From contig DANP01000025.1 of assembly GCA_002499905.1 (NCBI GenBank), positions 21,925 to 85,924 on the forward strand: a DNA stretch of 64,000 nucleotides, in the 5' to 3' direction. Position 1 is the first letter of the stretch. Every line of letters starts with the position of its first letter. Below the pieces are notes generated by a model. It saw only the letters and a program-made list of their open reading frames with translations. It was not told where the DNA came from and searched no databases. Below, one piece after another: positions 1 through 8,441 of this stretch. The translations under genes were made by a program, and so were the position numbers. Origin of the DNA: Methanolinea sp. UBA277. Its GTDB lineage: Archaea; Halobacteriota; Methanomicrobia; Methanomicrobiales; Methanospirillaceae.

Positions 1-354
1 GACAAGGTGTTTGATGATGAGCCTTTTTTTGCCGTTACCCGCCCTGCCCCGGCTCCCTCCCATGGTGTGTACACCGCCGACCGCCTTCGTGTCACCGGGT
101 ATGCTCTCTGCCTCGAGGAGATGCTCGGCACCGATGTACGGGGAGGGACGGTCGAATATATCTGTTCCGGAACTGAGCGTGTCTGCACTATCGAACCTAT
201 CGACAAGAGGAAGTTTCTCCGGGCTCTCTATGAAGCCCGCCGGATTACAAACGGGGAACTGCCGCGAAAACCGCTGCGGCCTCCCTGCGACTATTGCCCG
301 GAGACTGACCGCTGCGATCCTGCGGGAGGAAACCGCCTGTCTGATCTCTTATAG
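1..354 (+). CDS. Cas4/RecB-like PD-(D/E)XK nuclease, C-terminal part (cut by window edge)
   Basis: The reading frame is open from base 1, so the gene begins left of the window; only the last ~117 residues are seen. The segment RLRVTGYALCLEEMLG followed by a V-x-G-x-V-x-Y strand and a terminal cysteine group (PPCDYCPETDRC) is the pattern of the C-terminal half of Cas4/Dna2-type exonucleases, where the late cysteines help bind a 4Fe-4S cluster. The catalytic D-E-K residues would lie upstream and cannot be checked. No CRISPR array or other cas gene is in the window, so whether it is a true Cas4 or a stand-alone relative stays open. A GTG at base 7 is internal and not a credible start. Confidence 0.6.
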   Translation, partial: DKVFDDEPFFAVTRPAPAPSHGVYTADRLRVTGYALCLEEMLGTDVRGGTVEYICSGTERVCTIEPIDKRKFLRALYEARRITNGELPRKPLRPPCDYCPETDRCDPAGGNRLSDLL

Positions 355-428
355 ACTGATGGCAGTTTGCGCCGCACACTGAACAAAGGGGAGCCCCCCT
401 CTCCTGCCCGCAGAATAAAAGATTGAGT

Positions 429-1376
429 TCAGAGGTCTAATCCTTCAAGCAGACTCAAAGAACGGATGTATTCTCCCCGTGCGTCCCGTGTCGTGCCGAT
501 GATGAGCCAGTGCCCGCCATCATGTTCCTCGCAGATCCCCCTGGCCTCGATATGCTCTCCCTCGAGTGCCTGTCCGCTGTAGGTATGCGAGAACGAGAGC
601 ACTCTGGAGATCTCTTCATGGTCGACCTGGTAGACGGCAGGACTGTCGAATGAGAGTGAAGCATCGGTGACCGTTGCCTCAATGGTCTTTTTTCCGCAGG
701 TTCTCCCTTTCGTACAGGGTAAAGAGTTGAGTGCCGTGTATGAACGGGTGTAGAGAATGTCGAAATACACGGAATCGATCTGTCCCCGGTTCCATTTCCT
801 CTTTTCATGGAGAATGAACTCGTCAGATGGGATCTCCGGGTTTCTCTTCCGGTAAATATAATCCCACATCCCGTCACTGATCGGCTGGAGCTCGCTGCGG
901 TTGATAGCATGTCGGAGCAGTTCCCTGGCGTGAAAGAAAGTTCTCCCGTAGACTACGAAGTCGATGTCTGACTGTTCATTCTCCAACCCGCAGAGCAGTG
1001 ACCCGGTGCACCCATACGTCCGGATCGGCAGGTCAAAAATGCCGGCCAGCCGCTGTACCAGGGGATTCCGTTTGATAATGGCGCCGATCTCGTCCTCCGG
1101 TTTTAATATCCTCCGGATATCCGGATAGGGGACCCGCTGGACAATATCGGCATACTCCGGTTTTTCCCGGCTGATGTAGTCAAATGCCTCCTCAAATTCG
1201 AGTTTCCGATACAGGACCCCTTCTGCGTTCTGCCGCGTTCCGGCAGGATCAGGTACATACCGGAGGATGCATCCCACCCGCTCCCGGTTATCATACGTGG
1301 ATACCGCATAGAGCCGGCCTTCGGTATCCTCGATAAAATCCCTGATCCGGAGTGGTTTTCTCACCAGATTTCTCAT
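429..1376 (-). CDS. Predicted nucleotidyltransferase (archaeal COG1665-like)
   Basis: A 315-residue soluble protein. The motif GSLLCGLENEQSDIDFVVYG (around residue 125) is the G-S-x(n)-D-x-D signature of the polymerase-beta nucleotidyltransferase fold, with the two aspartates expected to bind magnesium. The N-terminal ~100 residues and the C-terminal ~90 residues are not recognised. It is the last gene of a three-gene minus-strand operon: its ATG overlaps the stop of the Sua5 gene in an ATGA, which implies translational coupling. The target of nucleotidyl transfer is unknown; linkage to Sua5 hints at RNA-related work but that is inference. Confidence 0.7.
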   Translation of the reverse strand: MRNLVRKPLRIRDFIEDTEGRLYAVSTYDNRERVGCILRYVPDPAGTRQNAEGVLYRKLEFEEAFDYISREKPEYADIVQRVPYPDIRRILKPEDEIGAIIKRNPLVQRLAGIFDLPIRTYGCTGSLLCGLENEQSDIDFVVYGRTFFHARELLRHAINRSELQPISDGMWDYIYRKRNPEIPSDEFILHEKRKWNRGQIDSVYFDILYTRSYTALNSLPCTKGRTCGKKTIEATVTDASLSFDSPAVYQVDHEEISRVLSFSHTYSGQALEGEHIEARGICEEHDGGHWLIIGTTRDARGEYIRSLSLLEGLDL

Positions 1377-1948
1377 ACGTCTGAAACAAAGTAGGCAGCG
1401 ATCCTTTCGGCCTGTGCTCCCTTCCGGATTATCGTCCGGGAGGTGAGATCAACAACGGTGCTCGGTGTCCCGGGCAGCCTTCCGGCATCGATCAGGAAAT
1501 CGCGCGGCACATGGCACTCTTCCGGTATGACCGGGTCTTTTGCTCCGGTGATATTTGCACTGGTTGCAGTGATTGGTGAATCAAAGCGTGAGATGAGTTC
1601 AAGGGCCAGAGGATGATCAGGGAACCGGATGCCGATCATTCCTGTTCCCCCCGTTAGCATCCCCGGCACGCAGTTTCTGGCAGGGAGGACCACCGTTACC
1701 GGACCGGGGAGGAATTGTTCTATGAAGAGGGATGCGCACTCGTCAACGCGTGCGACTCCGTGTAACATATCGCTGTCACAGACTGCGATTGATATGGGGT
1801 TGGAGAGCGGACGCTTCTTGGCTTCGTATACCTTGAGAATCGCTTCTTCTGAGAATGCGTCGCCCCCAAGGCCGTAGATGGTGTCCGTGGGATAGATGAC
1901 TATCCCGTCATGGTGGAGGATCGAGACAGCCTGCTCGATCGGGGTCAT
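1373..1948 (-). CDS. sua5: L-threonylcarbamoyladenylate synthase (Sua5/YrdC/YciO)
   Basis: This enzyme makes threonylcarbamoyl-AMP from threonine, bicarbonate and ATP, the first step of t6A37 formation in tRNAs that read ANN codons. Family features seen: IVIYPTDTIYGLGGDA near the N-terminus, the KKRPLSNPISIAV segment that lines the ATP/threonine pocket, LPGPVTVVL, and a late S-T-V-V-D-L. The length (~191 residues) fits the short YrdC form without the extra Sua5 C-terminal domain. I chose the ATG at 1948, one base after the upstream stop; a GTG at 1960 is an alternative. It sits between an ACT-domain gene and a nucleotidyltransferase gene in one operon. Confidence 0.9.
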   Translation of the reverse strand: MTPIEQAVSILHHDGIVIYPTDTIYGLGGDAFSEEAILKVYEAKKRPLSNPISIAVCDSDMLHGVARVDECASLFIEQFLPGPVTVVLPARNCVPGMLTGGTGMIGIRFPDHPLALELISRFDSPITATSANITGAKDPVIPEECHVPRDFLIDAGRLPGTPSTVVDLTSRTIIRKGAQAERIAAYFVSDV

Positions 1949-1949
1949 C

Positions 1950-2630
1950 TCAAAATTCACGTCCCTTTACCCGCCTGATATCGAAAACGGCAGCTTTGCT
2001 GACATGCATAACAGCAAAGACCCCTGCCTGGATCGGATCGGTGACGACAAGATCGGCATGTTCAGGAACGCTTCCCGCCATCTTCAGGGCAATAACCGGG
2101 ATCCCTGCTTCACGGACACGATCGACAGCAGTTGAGATCTCTCCGCCCATCAGTGAGCCGGCAAGGACCAGTATGGCTGCCCGGGGAAGGCGCGCAACAG
2201 CATCGACGGCCGTGGCTACAGTTCTCTCTCCAACGAGGGGGATGGTATCGACAGATATCCGCTCCCCCCTGATATTGTGGCGGTCGGCCTCATTCACGGC
2301 ACCGAGTGCCACCTGCGCAACCTGGGCACCGCCGCCAATAATGATGACCCGTGTTCCATAGATGTGGCTGAAGGGATCATAGGGTTTGACATCATGAACT
2401 GCAGGAAGGCTGTGGAGCTCGCGGAACATGCCCTCGCGATCCCTTCCGTCCTCGAATTCGAGATACAGCTCAGCCATTCCCTGGAACGGTCCCGTATCAA
2501 AGCATTCCTGGTGAATCATCAGCACATTGACATCATGCTGGGCTACAACGGTTGAGATGTCCCGGAGAACGCCTTTTCTGTTCTCTACAATGATCCGGAC
2601 TGCAAAAAGCTCGGGTGCTGGTTCAGTCAT
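1950..2630 (-). CDS. ACT-domain protein of the DUF5612 type, predicted amino-acid metabolism regulator
   Basis: A 226-residue protein. Residues ~9-85 form an ACT domain (VRIIVENRKGVLRDISTVV start, then a beta strand ending in ELYLEFED), a ligand-binding fold that usually senses amino acids. The rest contains a glycine-rich stretch (RVIIIGGGAQVAQVALGAVNEADRHNIRGE) and a second alpha/beta part resembling a nucleotide-binding fold, as in the archaeal family annotated as ACT plus DUF5612. No catalytic site is obvious. It is the first gene of a minus-strand operon with sua5 and a nucleotidyltransferase, directly downstream of tRNA-Gly. Ligand and target are unknown. Confidence 0.7.
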   Translation of the reverse strand: MTEPAPELFAVRIIVENRKGVLRDISTVVAQHDVNVLMIHQECFDTGPFQGMAELYLEFEDGRDREGMFRELHSLPAVHDVKPYDPFSHIYGTRVIIIGGGAQVAQVALGAVNEADRHNIRGERISVDTIPLVGERTVATAVDAVARLPRAAILVLAGSLMGGEISTAVDRVREAGIPVIALKMAGSVPEHADLVVTDPIQAGVFAVMHVSKAAVFDIRRVKGREF

Positions 2631-2639
2631 GCAAGGGAG

Positions 2640-2710
2640 TGCGATAGCCGGGGATCGAACCCGGGCTAAAGGCTTGGGAAGCCTCTGTCCTGCCGCTAGA
2701 CTACTATCGC
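2640..2710 (-). tRNA. tRNA-Gly(CCC)
   Basis: Read on the minus strand, GCGATAG pairs with CTATCGC as a perfect 7-bp acceptor stem. The anticodon arm GAGGC-TTCCCAA-GCCTT places CCC at positions 34-36. The T arm CCGGG-TTCGATC-CCCGG is canonical. The discriminator is A and no CCA is encoded, as expected in archaea. No intron is seen. Confidence 0.95.
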
Positions 2711-2800
2711 CCGATACGGTGCATAATCAATTGGCACCCCTGCAAGATAAAATTTCTCTGTCATAACGGGGAGTGAATAACCGGAAAACTGCATTTGATA

Positions 2801-3721
2801 TCATTTTCTTCCCTCTCTGCGGGCTTCATGGATCTCATTGACAAGTTCCCGGTGGAATGCAAGCAGCATGTCGCTGATTACGCCGAACATGAAGATCTGG
2901 AAACCGATGACAATGAGCAGAACGGTAAGAATGGTGAGCGGGATATGCTCGACGCTTCTCAGCCATTCCAGCAGAACATATGCGCCGGAGAGAAATCCGG
3001 CGATCATGATGATCACCCCGATGAGGCCGAAATAGAAGAGCGGATTGCTCATTTTTGCCAGTTTATATATCGTGGTTGTGATCTTGAGGCCGTCGTGAAA
3101 CGGGTTGAGTTTTGTCGGGGTGCCGGATCGTTGCCCGTATTTGATCGGAACAATGAAAATCTCCATGTTGTTCCGTACCGCTTCCGCCGATATCTCGGTC
3201 TCAATGCCAAAACCTGATTCCTTCAGCCTCATCTGCCTGACCGATTCGCGCGTAAACGCACGGTAGCCGGAGAGGATATCGTTGAGGAAGCGGCCATGGG
3301 CGAGCTTGAACAGGCGGTTCAGGATCTGGTTTCCGGCATAATTGAGACGGGAGAATGCGGACCGGTTCTCGTCTGTCAGGCGATTGCCGATGACATGGGC
3401 TGATCCGGTTGCAAGGGGTTCGAGCATTCTTTCAGCATCATCAGGAGAGTAGGTCCCGTCACCGTCAATCATCAGGAGGTATGGCTCGTCGATTAAGGCG
3501 AAAGCCTCGATGATGGCGTTTCCTTTTCCCCGACCCTCCTGAGTGATGACACGTGCACCGGCCTGCGATGCAATCTTCCGTGTTGCATCAGAGCTGTGGC
3601 CGTCAATGACCAGGACATTCCTGAAACCGAGGGATATAAATTCATTGATCAGGCCCCCGATTGTCGGGGCTTCATTCAGGGTCGGAATGAGGACACAGAC
3701 CTGATCCTTCTCGATGCTCAT
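2801..3721 (-). CDS. aglJ: Family 2 glycosyltransferase, AglJ/dolichyl-phosphate sugar transferase type
   Basis: The enzyme is expected to add a first sugar to dolichol phosphate on the cytoplasmic face, starting the lipid-linked glycan for archaeal N-glycosylation. Seen: a GT-A fold with CVLIPTLNEAPTIG at the N-terminus, DGHSSDATRKIA, the metal-binding MIDGDGTYSPDDA, and GYRAFTRESV, followed by two hydrophobic segments (about residues 230-255 and 262-285). The ~306 residues and two C-terminal membrane helices match AglJ rather than soluble mannosyltransferases. It is transcribed divergently from the DUF99 gene, with a shared 38-bp promoter gap. Sugar specificity cannot be read from sequence. 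Confidence 0.75.
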   Translation of the reverse strand: MSIEKDQVCVLIPTLNEAPTIGGLINEFISLGFRNVLVIDGHSSDATRKIASQAGARVITQEGRGKGNAIIEAFALIDEPYLLMIDGDGTYSPDDAERMLEPLATGSAHVIGNRLTDENRSAFSRLNYAGNQILNRLFKLAHGRFLNDILSGYRAFTRESVRQMRLKESGFGIETEISAEAVRNNMEIFIVPIKYGQRSGTPTKLNPFHDGLKITTTIYKLAKMSNPLFYFGLIGVIIMIAGFLSGAYVLLEWLRSVEHIPLTILTVLLIVIGFQIFMFGVISDMLLAFHRELVNEIHEARREGRK

Positions 3722-3727
3722 TGGATA

Positions 3728-3742
3728 TAATTTTTATATACC
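3728..3742. promoter_or_regulatory. TATA box between aglJ and the DUF99 gene
   Basis: The A/T run AATTTTTATATACC lies about 20-25 bases before the chosen ATG at 3760, the position expected for an archaeal TATA element driving a nearly leaderless transcript of the DUF99 gene. The same A/T tract could serve aglJ on the other strand, but then that message would start almost at its ATG. No BRE was resolved. Confidence 0.5.
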
Positions 3743-3759
3743 CTGTCATAAGTGCTTGC

Positions 3760-4329
3760 ATGCACATCGCGAAAAAAGGGCTCCGTGTCCTTGGAATCGC
3801 GGAAAGCTTCTCTTCGGATGACCAATCCGTTCTCGCGGGTCTGGTGATGAGAAAAGATCTCCGCATTGACGGGATCTCCTTTGAGAACACAACGGTCGGG
3901 GGTATGAATGCAACCGGGGCGGTCATCTCCCTGTACCGGAGTTTCAAAAGGCAGGATATCAATGTCATCATGATCAGCGGCTGCGTGATATCCTGGTTCA
4001 ATATCATCGATCCGGCCCGGGTGCAGGAAGCGGCGGACAGGCCGGTCATTATTGTCACCTATGAAGACTCGGAAGGGATCGAAGAGGATATCGCACGGCA
4101 TTTTCCCGGTGATGATGAGCGGCTCTCCCGATATAAGGCCCTGGGAGAGCGTATTCCCACTACCCTGCCCACAGGTCATACCATTTTTATCCGTCCATAC
4201 GGGATATCTGAAGAGGATGCAGCAGCACTCTGTTCAGCACTCACCTTTGACGGCAAGATCCCTGAACCCCTCCGGGTAGCCCGACTCTGTGCCCGGGCAG
4301 TTATGCAGTACGGTGGAGAGAGAGAATGA
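3760..4329 (+). CDS. DUF99 family protein (UPF0215)
   Basis: A 189-residue archaeal conserved protein of unknown role. The family pattern is clear: KGLRVLGIAESF at the start, DGISFENTTVGGMNATGAV, then INVIMISGCVISWFNIIDP and a PVIIVTYEDSEG segment. An upstream TTG at 3721 keeps the frame open, but the TATA box lies inside that extension and the family begins at the MHIAKKG position, so ATG 3760 is used. DUF99 proteins resemble endonuclease V-like folds in published fold comparisons, but I see no proof of nuclease residues here. It faces away from aglJ. Confidence 0.8.
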   Translation: MHIAKKGLRVLGIAESFSSDDQSVLAGLVMRKDLRIDGISFENTTVGGMNATGAVISLYRSFKRQDINVIMISGCVISWFNIIDPARVQEAADRPVIIVTYEDSEGIEEDIARHFPGDDERLSRYKALGERIPTTLPTGHTIFIRPYGISEEDAAALCSALTFDGKIPEPLRVARLCARAVMQYGGERE

Positions 4330-4535
4330 TAACAAAAAGAACAGAATCAACGGGGAGACCGCTTTCTCTGGTTTTTCGAACGGGAATTGAAGAGGCATAC
4401 CGATCCCGGGAATTATTTTACCACGTGAAGATTCATGACAATACTGTCGTTTATACCGTAAATTGAGGTAAATTCTCTCAAAAATAAATTAATAAATTTA
4501 ATAGATTGGAAAATTTACATGATACCATTTAAAGG

Positions 4536-5078
4536 ATGACCGCCAAGGAAGAATCGCTCTCCTGGAAGAATCGCGGTGATGCGTATGTCACGAAGGAAGA
4601 GTATAATCATGCCATCAGCTGTTACGAATATGCAGTTCACCTCGACCGGGATAATTTAGCAGCATGGAACAACCTGGGCTGTTCACTCAATAAGATGGGA
4701 AGGAAAGAAGATGCGTACCGGGTGAAGAATATCCTGGAAAATCTCGAACGGAAACAGAAACAGGAACTGAAAGCTTCCCGGGCCTCGGTTTTCACTTCTG
4801 ACATCCTTTTATTTTTTGTCTTTTTAGCCACCGTATGGGGCATTCTGCTCGTCTACTGGCTGTATTTCTGGGGAGGAACGGACCTCAGAATGGGCTTTGC
4901 ATGGGCAGGAGTCCTGGCCTTCATCATCGTAGGATGGATCTGGGCATTCTTCCTCCTCTGGGATACGGAAAATATTATCTGCAGATTTTTCGCCCTGCTC
5001 ATTACGGGTTTTGTTATCGGGGCTGCTATTGTCCTCAGCAGGGTCGTTTTACGAAAGATCATCCCGTCCGTATCATAG
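4536..5078 (+). CDS. TPR-containing membrane protein
   Basis: A 180-residue protein. Residues ~7-75 carry two tetratricopeptide-like helix pairs (SWKNRGDAYVTKEEYNHAISC and AAWNNLGCSLNKMGRKEDA), typical protein-interaction repeats, with a basic coiled stretch after them. From about residue 88 to the end there are three hydrophobic segments, so the TPR part probably sits in the cytoplasm anchored to the membrane. An AAAGG lies right before the ATG, and the upstream 150 bases are very A/T-rich and likely hold the promoter. It has no operon partner, and the binding target is unknown. Confidence 0.7.
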   Translation: MTAKEESLSWKNRGDAYVTKEEYNHAISCYEYAVHLDRDNLAAWNNLGCSLNKMGRKEDAYRVKNILENLERKQKQELKASRASVFTSDILLFFVFLATVWGILLVYWLYFWGGTDLRMGFAWAGVLAFIIVGWIWAFFLLWDTENIICRFFALLITGFVIGAAIVLSRVVLRKIIPSVS

Positions 5079-5167
5079 GAAGGAAGGGTGGATACGGATT
5101 ATAACCGCGAATGAGTAGCAGGAAATCATGGAGCACCGCTTTCCTGAACGTATGCGTCCGGGGCAGT

Positions 5168-5683
5168 TCATGCCCGTCTGCTGTAGCGGGAAACAAGTTC
5201 CCCTGACTCTTTCCTGAAGATATCTACCCGTATGGTATCACCGGAATGAAAAGTGTTGTCGGAAAAATCGATGGCAATCTTTTCTTTCGGGTTCCAGAAC
5301 GGTCCGGAACAACCAAGTCCGCCCATGGTCTGGACTCCGTAATGATGGGTGGATATGAAATCATTGCCGTTCATGGTTTCGATTACCGCTGGAATTTTCG
5401 TCCCGTTCCGGAAAAAATCCGCCCGAAGGGCGGCATTCTCAAGCCGTTCGGTCCCGTTGTGCAGGAGGATCACCCGGGAGTCATAGTTGAGAATCCCATG
5501 CTCATCAACATGGTATACTCCTGATATCTCCAAAAATGAGGGCACAGGGGATATCGGGTCGGAAAAATCAGGAAAGTGGACCATCAGGAAGATAAGTGCG
5601 GCCAGAAGTACTGTGATAGCTATCAGCAGGATAGTTCCGATCTGTGGCGAAACAGCTTCGTCATCTGGCGGTTCGGAGTACAA
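5168..5683 (-). CDS. Archaeal type IV pilin-like protein (DUF1628 N-terminus)
   Basis: A 171-residue protein starting with a short charged leader then EAVSPQIGTILLIAITVLLAALIFLMV (described here by its key parts: acidic residue, AVSP, then one long hydrophobic helix), which is the class III signal/helix pattern of archaeal type IV pilins found widely in Methanomicrobiales and haloarchaea. The remaining ~130 residues form a predicted extracellular beta-rich head with two N-glycosylation sequons (NGT). The gene stands alone; no pilus assembly ATPase or FlaJ/TadC homologue is within the window, so export machinery must be encoded elsewhere. Confidence 0.75.
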   Translation of the reverse strand: MYSEPPDDEAVSPQIGTILLIAITVLLAALIFLMVHFPDFSDPISPVPSFLEISGVYHVDEHGILNYDSRVILLHNGTERLENAALRADFFRNGTKIPAVIETMNGNDFISTHHYGVQTMGGLGCSGPFWNPKEKIAIDFSDNTFHSGDTIRVDIFRKESGELVSRYSRRA

Positions 5684-5816
5684 TACTCACAGGTGAGGAA
5701 GCCCCCGGGAATATAGATTATGAAATGAATCAAGGAGAGAGGGGTGTATTTTCATGGATGGGATGAATGAATATTACACCAGACGAAAAGAGGGAGACCC
5801 GTAGAACCGAAGGTCT

Positions 5817-6155
<339 letters not shown>

Positions 6156-7352
6156 TCACGCCCGTTCTCCGTGCTGCGATATATCCAGCCCGACATACTC
6201 TTCATCTTCGGATACCCGGAGACCGAGGGTCTTGTCAACGATGACTGCAAGTACCAGCGTCACCACGAATGCATACACCATTGCCGACAGGGCCCCGATA
6301 GTGTTGGCGATAAACTGATCAAGATTGCCTTCGATAAGCCCCGAGTAACCACCAATTGCAGCGATTGCGAATATCCCGGTGGCAAAAGCTCCCCAGAGCC
6401 CTCCCATCCCGTGGACGGCCCAGGCATCCAGGCTTTCGTCGAGCCCTCTTTTCAACCGGAAGAGCATGGCACCATAGCAGATCAGACCGGCAATTGCACC
6501 GATAACGATTGAAGCCCCCACATTGACGAATCCGGCTGCGGGCGTGATGGCAACGAGACCCGCTATGGCACCGCTCACCATGCCGAGCGAGCTCGGTTTT
6601 CCACGGTACCAGCTGGCAGCGAGCCAGGCAAGAGCGCCTGCTGCTGCAGAGATATTGGTGACTATGAAAGCATTTGCAGCTATGCCATTTGCAGCAAGGG
6701 CAGACCCTGCATTGAATCCGAACCAGCCGAACCAGAGGAGAGCCGCACCGAGCAGCGTCATCGGTATGTTATGCGGCTCCATGCTGTACTGGCCGAAGCC
6801 TGAACGTTTCCCGATAACCATTGCCACAGCCAGAGCGGCAAAGCCCGAGCTGATATGGACAACCGTCCCTCCGGCAAAATCAAGTGAACCGAAGGCGGAG
6901 GCCCACCCGCCACCCCATGCCCAGTGGGCGAGCGGATCGTACACCAGGGTCGTCCAGAGCAGGGCAAAGATGATGAATGATGAGAGCTTGACCCGTTCCG
7001 CAAATCCTGAGGTGACGATAGCCATCGCTATAGCCGCAAATACTCCCTGAAATGTGACGAACAGGATTGGTGGATATCCCGCATCGCCGGCTTCCATGCT
7101 GATCCCGGATAATCCGGCGAAATCCAGATTGCCGATAAACCCTCCGATATCTCCCCCAAACGAGAGCGAGTATCCGAAGAGCACCCACTGGAGGCTTACC
7201 AGGGCAAACACGATGAAGGAGAGGGCAACCATGGAGATGAAATTCTTCCGCCGTACAAGACCCCCGTAGAAAAATCCTACCCCCGGGGTCATCAGCATAA
7301 TGAGGGCAGTCGAGGTCAGGAGCCATGCTGTTGTACCTGTATCGAGTGTCAT
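6156..7352 (-). CDS. amt: Ammonium transporter (Amt/MEP/Rh family)
   Basis: A 398-residue membrane channel that imports ammonium. It has ~11 hydrophobic segments; the N-terminal [19 protein letters not shown] signature; and both pore histidines, in [15 protein letters not shown] and [14 protein letters not shown]. There is no cleavable signal peptide of the proteobacterial kind. GGTGAC lies 4 bases before the ATG. The partner PII gene follows at once. The nearest credible promoter is the TATA plus palindromic operator at 7682-7712, which leaves a ~330-base untranslated leader with a strong hairpin; a weaker promoter next to the gene cannot be excluded. Confidence 0.95.
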   Translation of the reverse strand: MTLDTGTTAWLLTSTALIMLMTPGVGFFYGGLVRRKNFISMVALSFIVFALVSLQWVLFGYSLSFGGDIGGFIGNLDFAGLSGISMEAGDAGYPPILFVTFQGVFAAIAMAIVTSGFAERVKLSSFIIFALLWTTLVYDPLAHWAWGGGWASAFGSLDFAGGTVVHISSGFAALAVAMVIGKRSGFGQYSMEPHNIPMTLLGAALLWFGWFGFNAGSALAANGIAANAFIVTNISAAAGALAWLAASWYRGKPSSLGMVSGAIAGLVAITPAAGFVNVGASIVIGAIAGLICYGAMLFRLKRGLDESLDAWAVHGMGGLWGAFATGIFAIAAIGGYSGLIEGNLDQFIANTIGALSAMVYAFVVTLVLAVIVDKTLGLRVSEDEEYVGLDISQHGERA

Positions 7353-7557
7353 TGTGTCACCATGAATCTGAATAATTTTTTTCAGGATGAAGGATCCTGC
7401 ATCTTCACATCACTACCCCAACGGCCTGCATATCGTGTCGCATCCATGAGAAATACGGCAGGATTGTCAGTTCCTTGATGAATACTTCCCAGTCCAGCTT
7501 CCTGAGCACAGAGCCGGGATGGCCGTCCAGCACCGGGGAGATCCCTTGAATATGGTT

Positions 7558-7587
7558 GTGACATCCCTGATAGCATCAGGATGTCAC
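7558..7587 (-). other. Strong hairpin in the amt leader
   Basis: GTGACATCC(C)TGAT and ATCAGGATGTCAC pair over 13 base pairs with one bulged base and a 3-base loop. It lies between the NrpR-type promoter and amt, so it is transcribed in the amt leader or in a separate small RNA. It is not followed by a T-run on either strand, so it is not a simple terminator. A GTG-started frame of 87 codons crosses it (7382-7645, minus), but its composition does not look like protein. Confidence 0.6.
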
Positions 7588-7681
7588 CCGCAGTGGGAAT
7601 ACTGCCCGGTTGATTGATTTCTTCACCGATGCTCACTGAAATCACCAGTTTTCTGATTGGGTCTGTTCCCGCTCATCAGTA

Positions 7682-7712
7682 GATGGAAGTTGCCTTCCAT
7701 CTTATATAGATA
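7682..7712 (-). promoter_or_regulatory. TATA box and NrpR-type palindromic operator upstream of amt
   Basis: GATGGAAG-TTGC-CTTCCATC (7682-7701) is a perfect 8-bp inverted repeat and contains GGAA-N6-TTCC, the consensus known for the NrpR nitrogen repressor of Methanococcus. On the minus strand a TATA element (ATCTATATAAG, about 7702-7712) precedes it directly, so bound repressor would cover the start region. The only genes it can drive in this direction are amt-glnB. An nrpR gene is not in the window. Confidence 0.7.
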
Positions 7713-7854
7713 TTATCCATAATATCCTTTGGAAAACCACTGATGAATGTAAAAAACGGAGAACCGGGGGGAAAGGACAGGTCTCCCCTGGTTCAAAGAG
7801 CATGCGCAGCACCTGTGCCGCGCGGAGAAACTGTTCGGGAGGAACTGATAGGCA
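7713..7854. other. Intergenic spacer after glnK
   Basis: Together with 7353-7681 this makes a ~500-base stretch between glnK and amt without a convincing gene. The left part is the amt leader (hairpin and operator described separately). The right part, just behind the glnK stop, shows no obvious promoter, terminator stem or coding frame. Confidence 0.4.
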
Positions 7855-8175
7855 CTACATATCAGGCCTCCACGTCCCCGGTTCGAAAACCGGAAACAGG
7901 AAAATCCTTCCGTCCCCCTGCTTTCCCGGGCGGGCTGCAGTACAGACATCATCAATCACCCTGTCAGCCCGGTCATCTTTCACGATGATATCGATAGCAA
8001 GCTTTGGCAGGAGGTCGATGTTCAGGATTCCGCCCCGGAACTGGAGATGGATCCCGCGCTGCTCACCTCTGCCTTGCATCGGAGCAACCGTCATGCCATA
8101 CATCCCCCGGGATTCAAGCGCCTTCTTGATGAAGGGAAGACGTTCTTCACGTATGATTGCCCGGATGAGTTTCAT
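7855..8175 (-). CDS. glnK: Second PII signal protein, downstream of glnA
   Basis: A 106-residue PII protein: MKLIRAIIREERLPFIKKAL, T-loop GRGEQRGIHLQFRGG, PKLAIDIIVKD, and a B-loop variant PGKQGDGRIF. As in the amt-linked paralogue the uridylylation tyrosine is missing. It differs from that paralogue at many positions, so the two probably have separate targets: this one follows glnA and a small ORF, suggesting control of glutamine synthetase, as GlnK1 does in Methanosarcina (known there, inferred here). Its ATG overlaps the stop of the 67-codon ORF as ATGA, implying coupled translation. Confidence 0.92.
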   Translation of the reverse strand: MKLIRAIIREERLPFIKKALESRGMYGMTVAPMQGRGEQRGIHLQFRGGILNIDLLPKLAIDIIVKDDRADRVIDDVCTAARPGKQGDGRIFLFPVFEPGTWRPDM

Positions 8176-8375
8176 TCGCTTTTCTCCCCGTTGATCTCAA
8201 TATCACACGCCTCTTCCTGATTCATGGTCGGAACCCTGCCCCGCGAAGTGGTTAATCCGTATCCCTTGATAGGAAGCCATTTCAGCGAGCCGCGGGCTGG
8301 TGTAACGATAAAGAACCCGCGAACAGGGTCTCCTGGTTCTTTCTCCTGTCTGGATTCCCGTGCCGGCTCAGTCAT
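8172..8375 (-). CDS. Small ORF translationally coupled to glnK
   Basis: A 67-codon frame between glnA and glnK. Its stop overlaps the glnK ATG (ATGA), and a TATA-like TTTTATGTA about 30-40 bases before its ATG would give a nearly leaderless message. The product is hydrophilic, with a middle segment GFFIVTPARGSLKWLPIKGYG and an acidic tail; there is no membrane helix or signal peptide. I do not recognise the family. Small proteins that bind GlnK and GlnA are known in Methanosarcina mazei, so a modulating role is conceivable, but sequence alone does not show it. The glnK message could also start from the glnA promoter, since glnA ends only 66 bases upstream. Confidence 0.5.
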   Translation of the reverse strand: MTEPARESRQEKEPGDPVRGFFIVTPARGSLKWLPIKGYGLTTSRGRVPTMNQEEACDIEINGEKSE

Positions 8376-8441
8376 CTTAAGTGGAAGGAAGTTATTGGCA
8401 AGTACTACATAAAACTAACTATTCTCTTTGAGGGAAAAAAA

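Noticed and set aside
1..354. A CRISPR-Cas locus at the left edge
   Set aside because: Only a Cas4-like tail is seen; no repeat-spacer array or other cas gene occurs anywhere in the window.
7382..7645. An 87-codon GTG-started frame in the amt leader
   Set aside because: Composition is unlike its neighbours, it has no ribosome site, and it crosses the strong hairpin; treated as untranslated.
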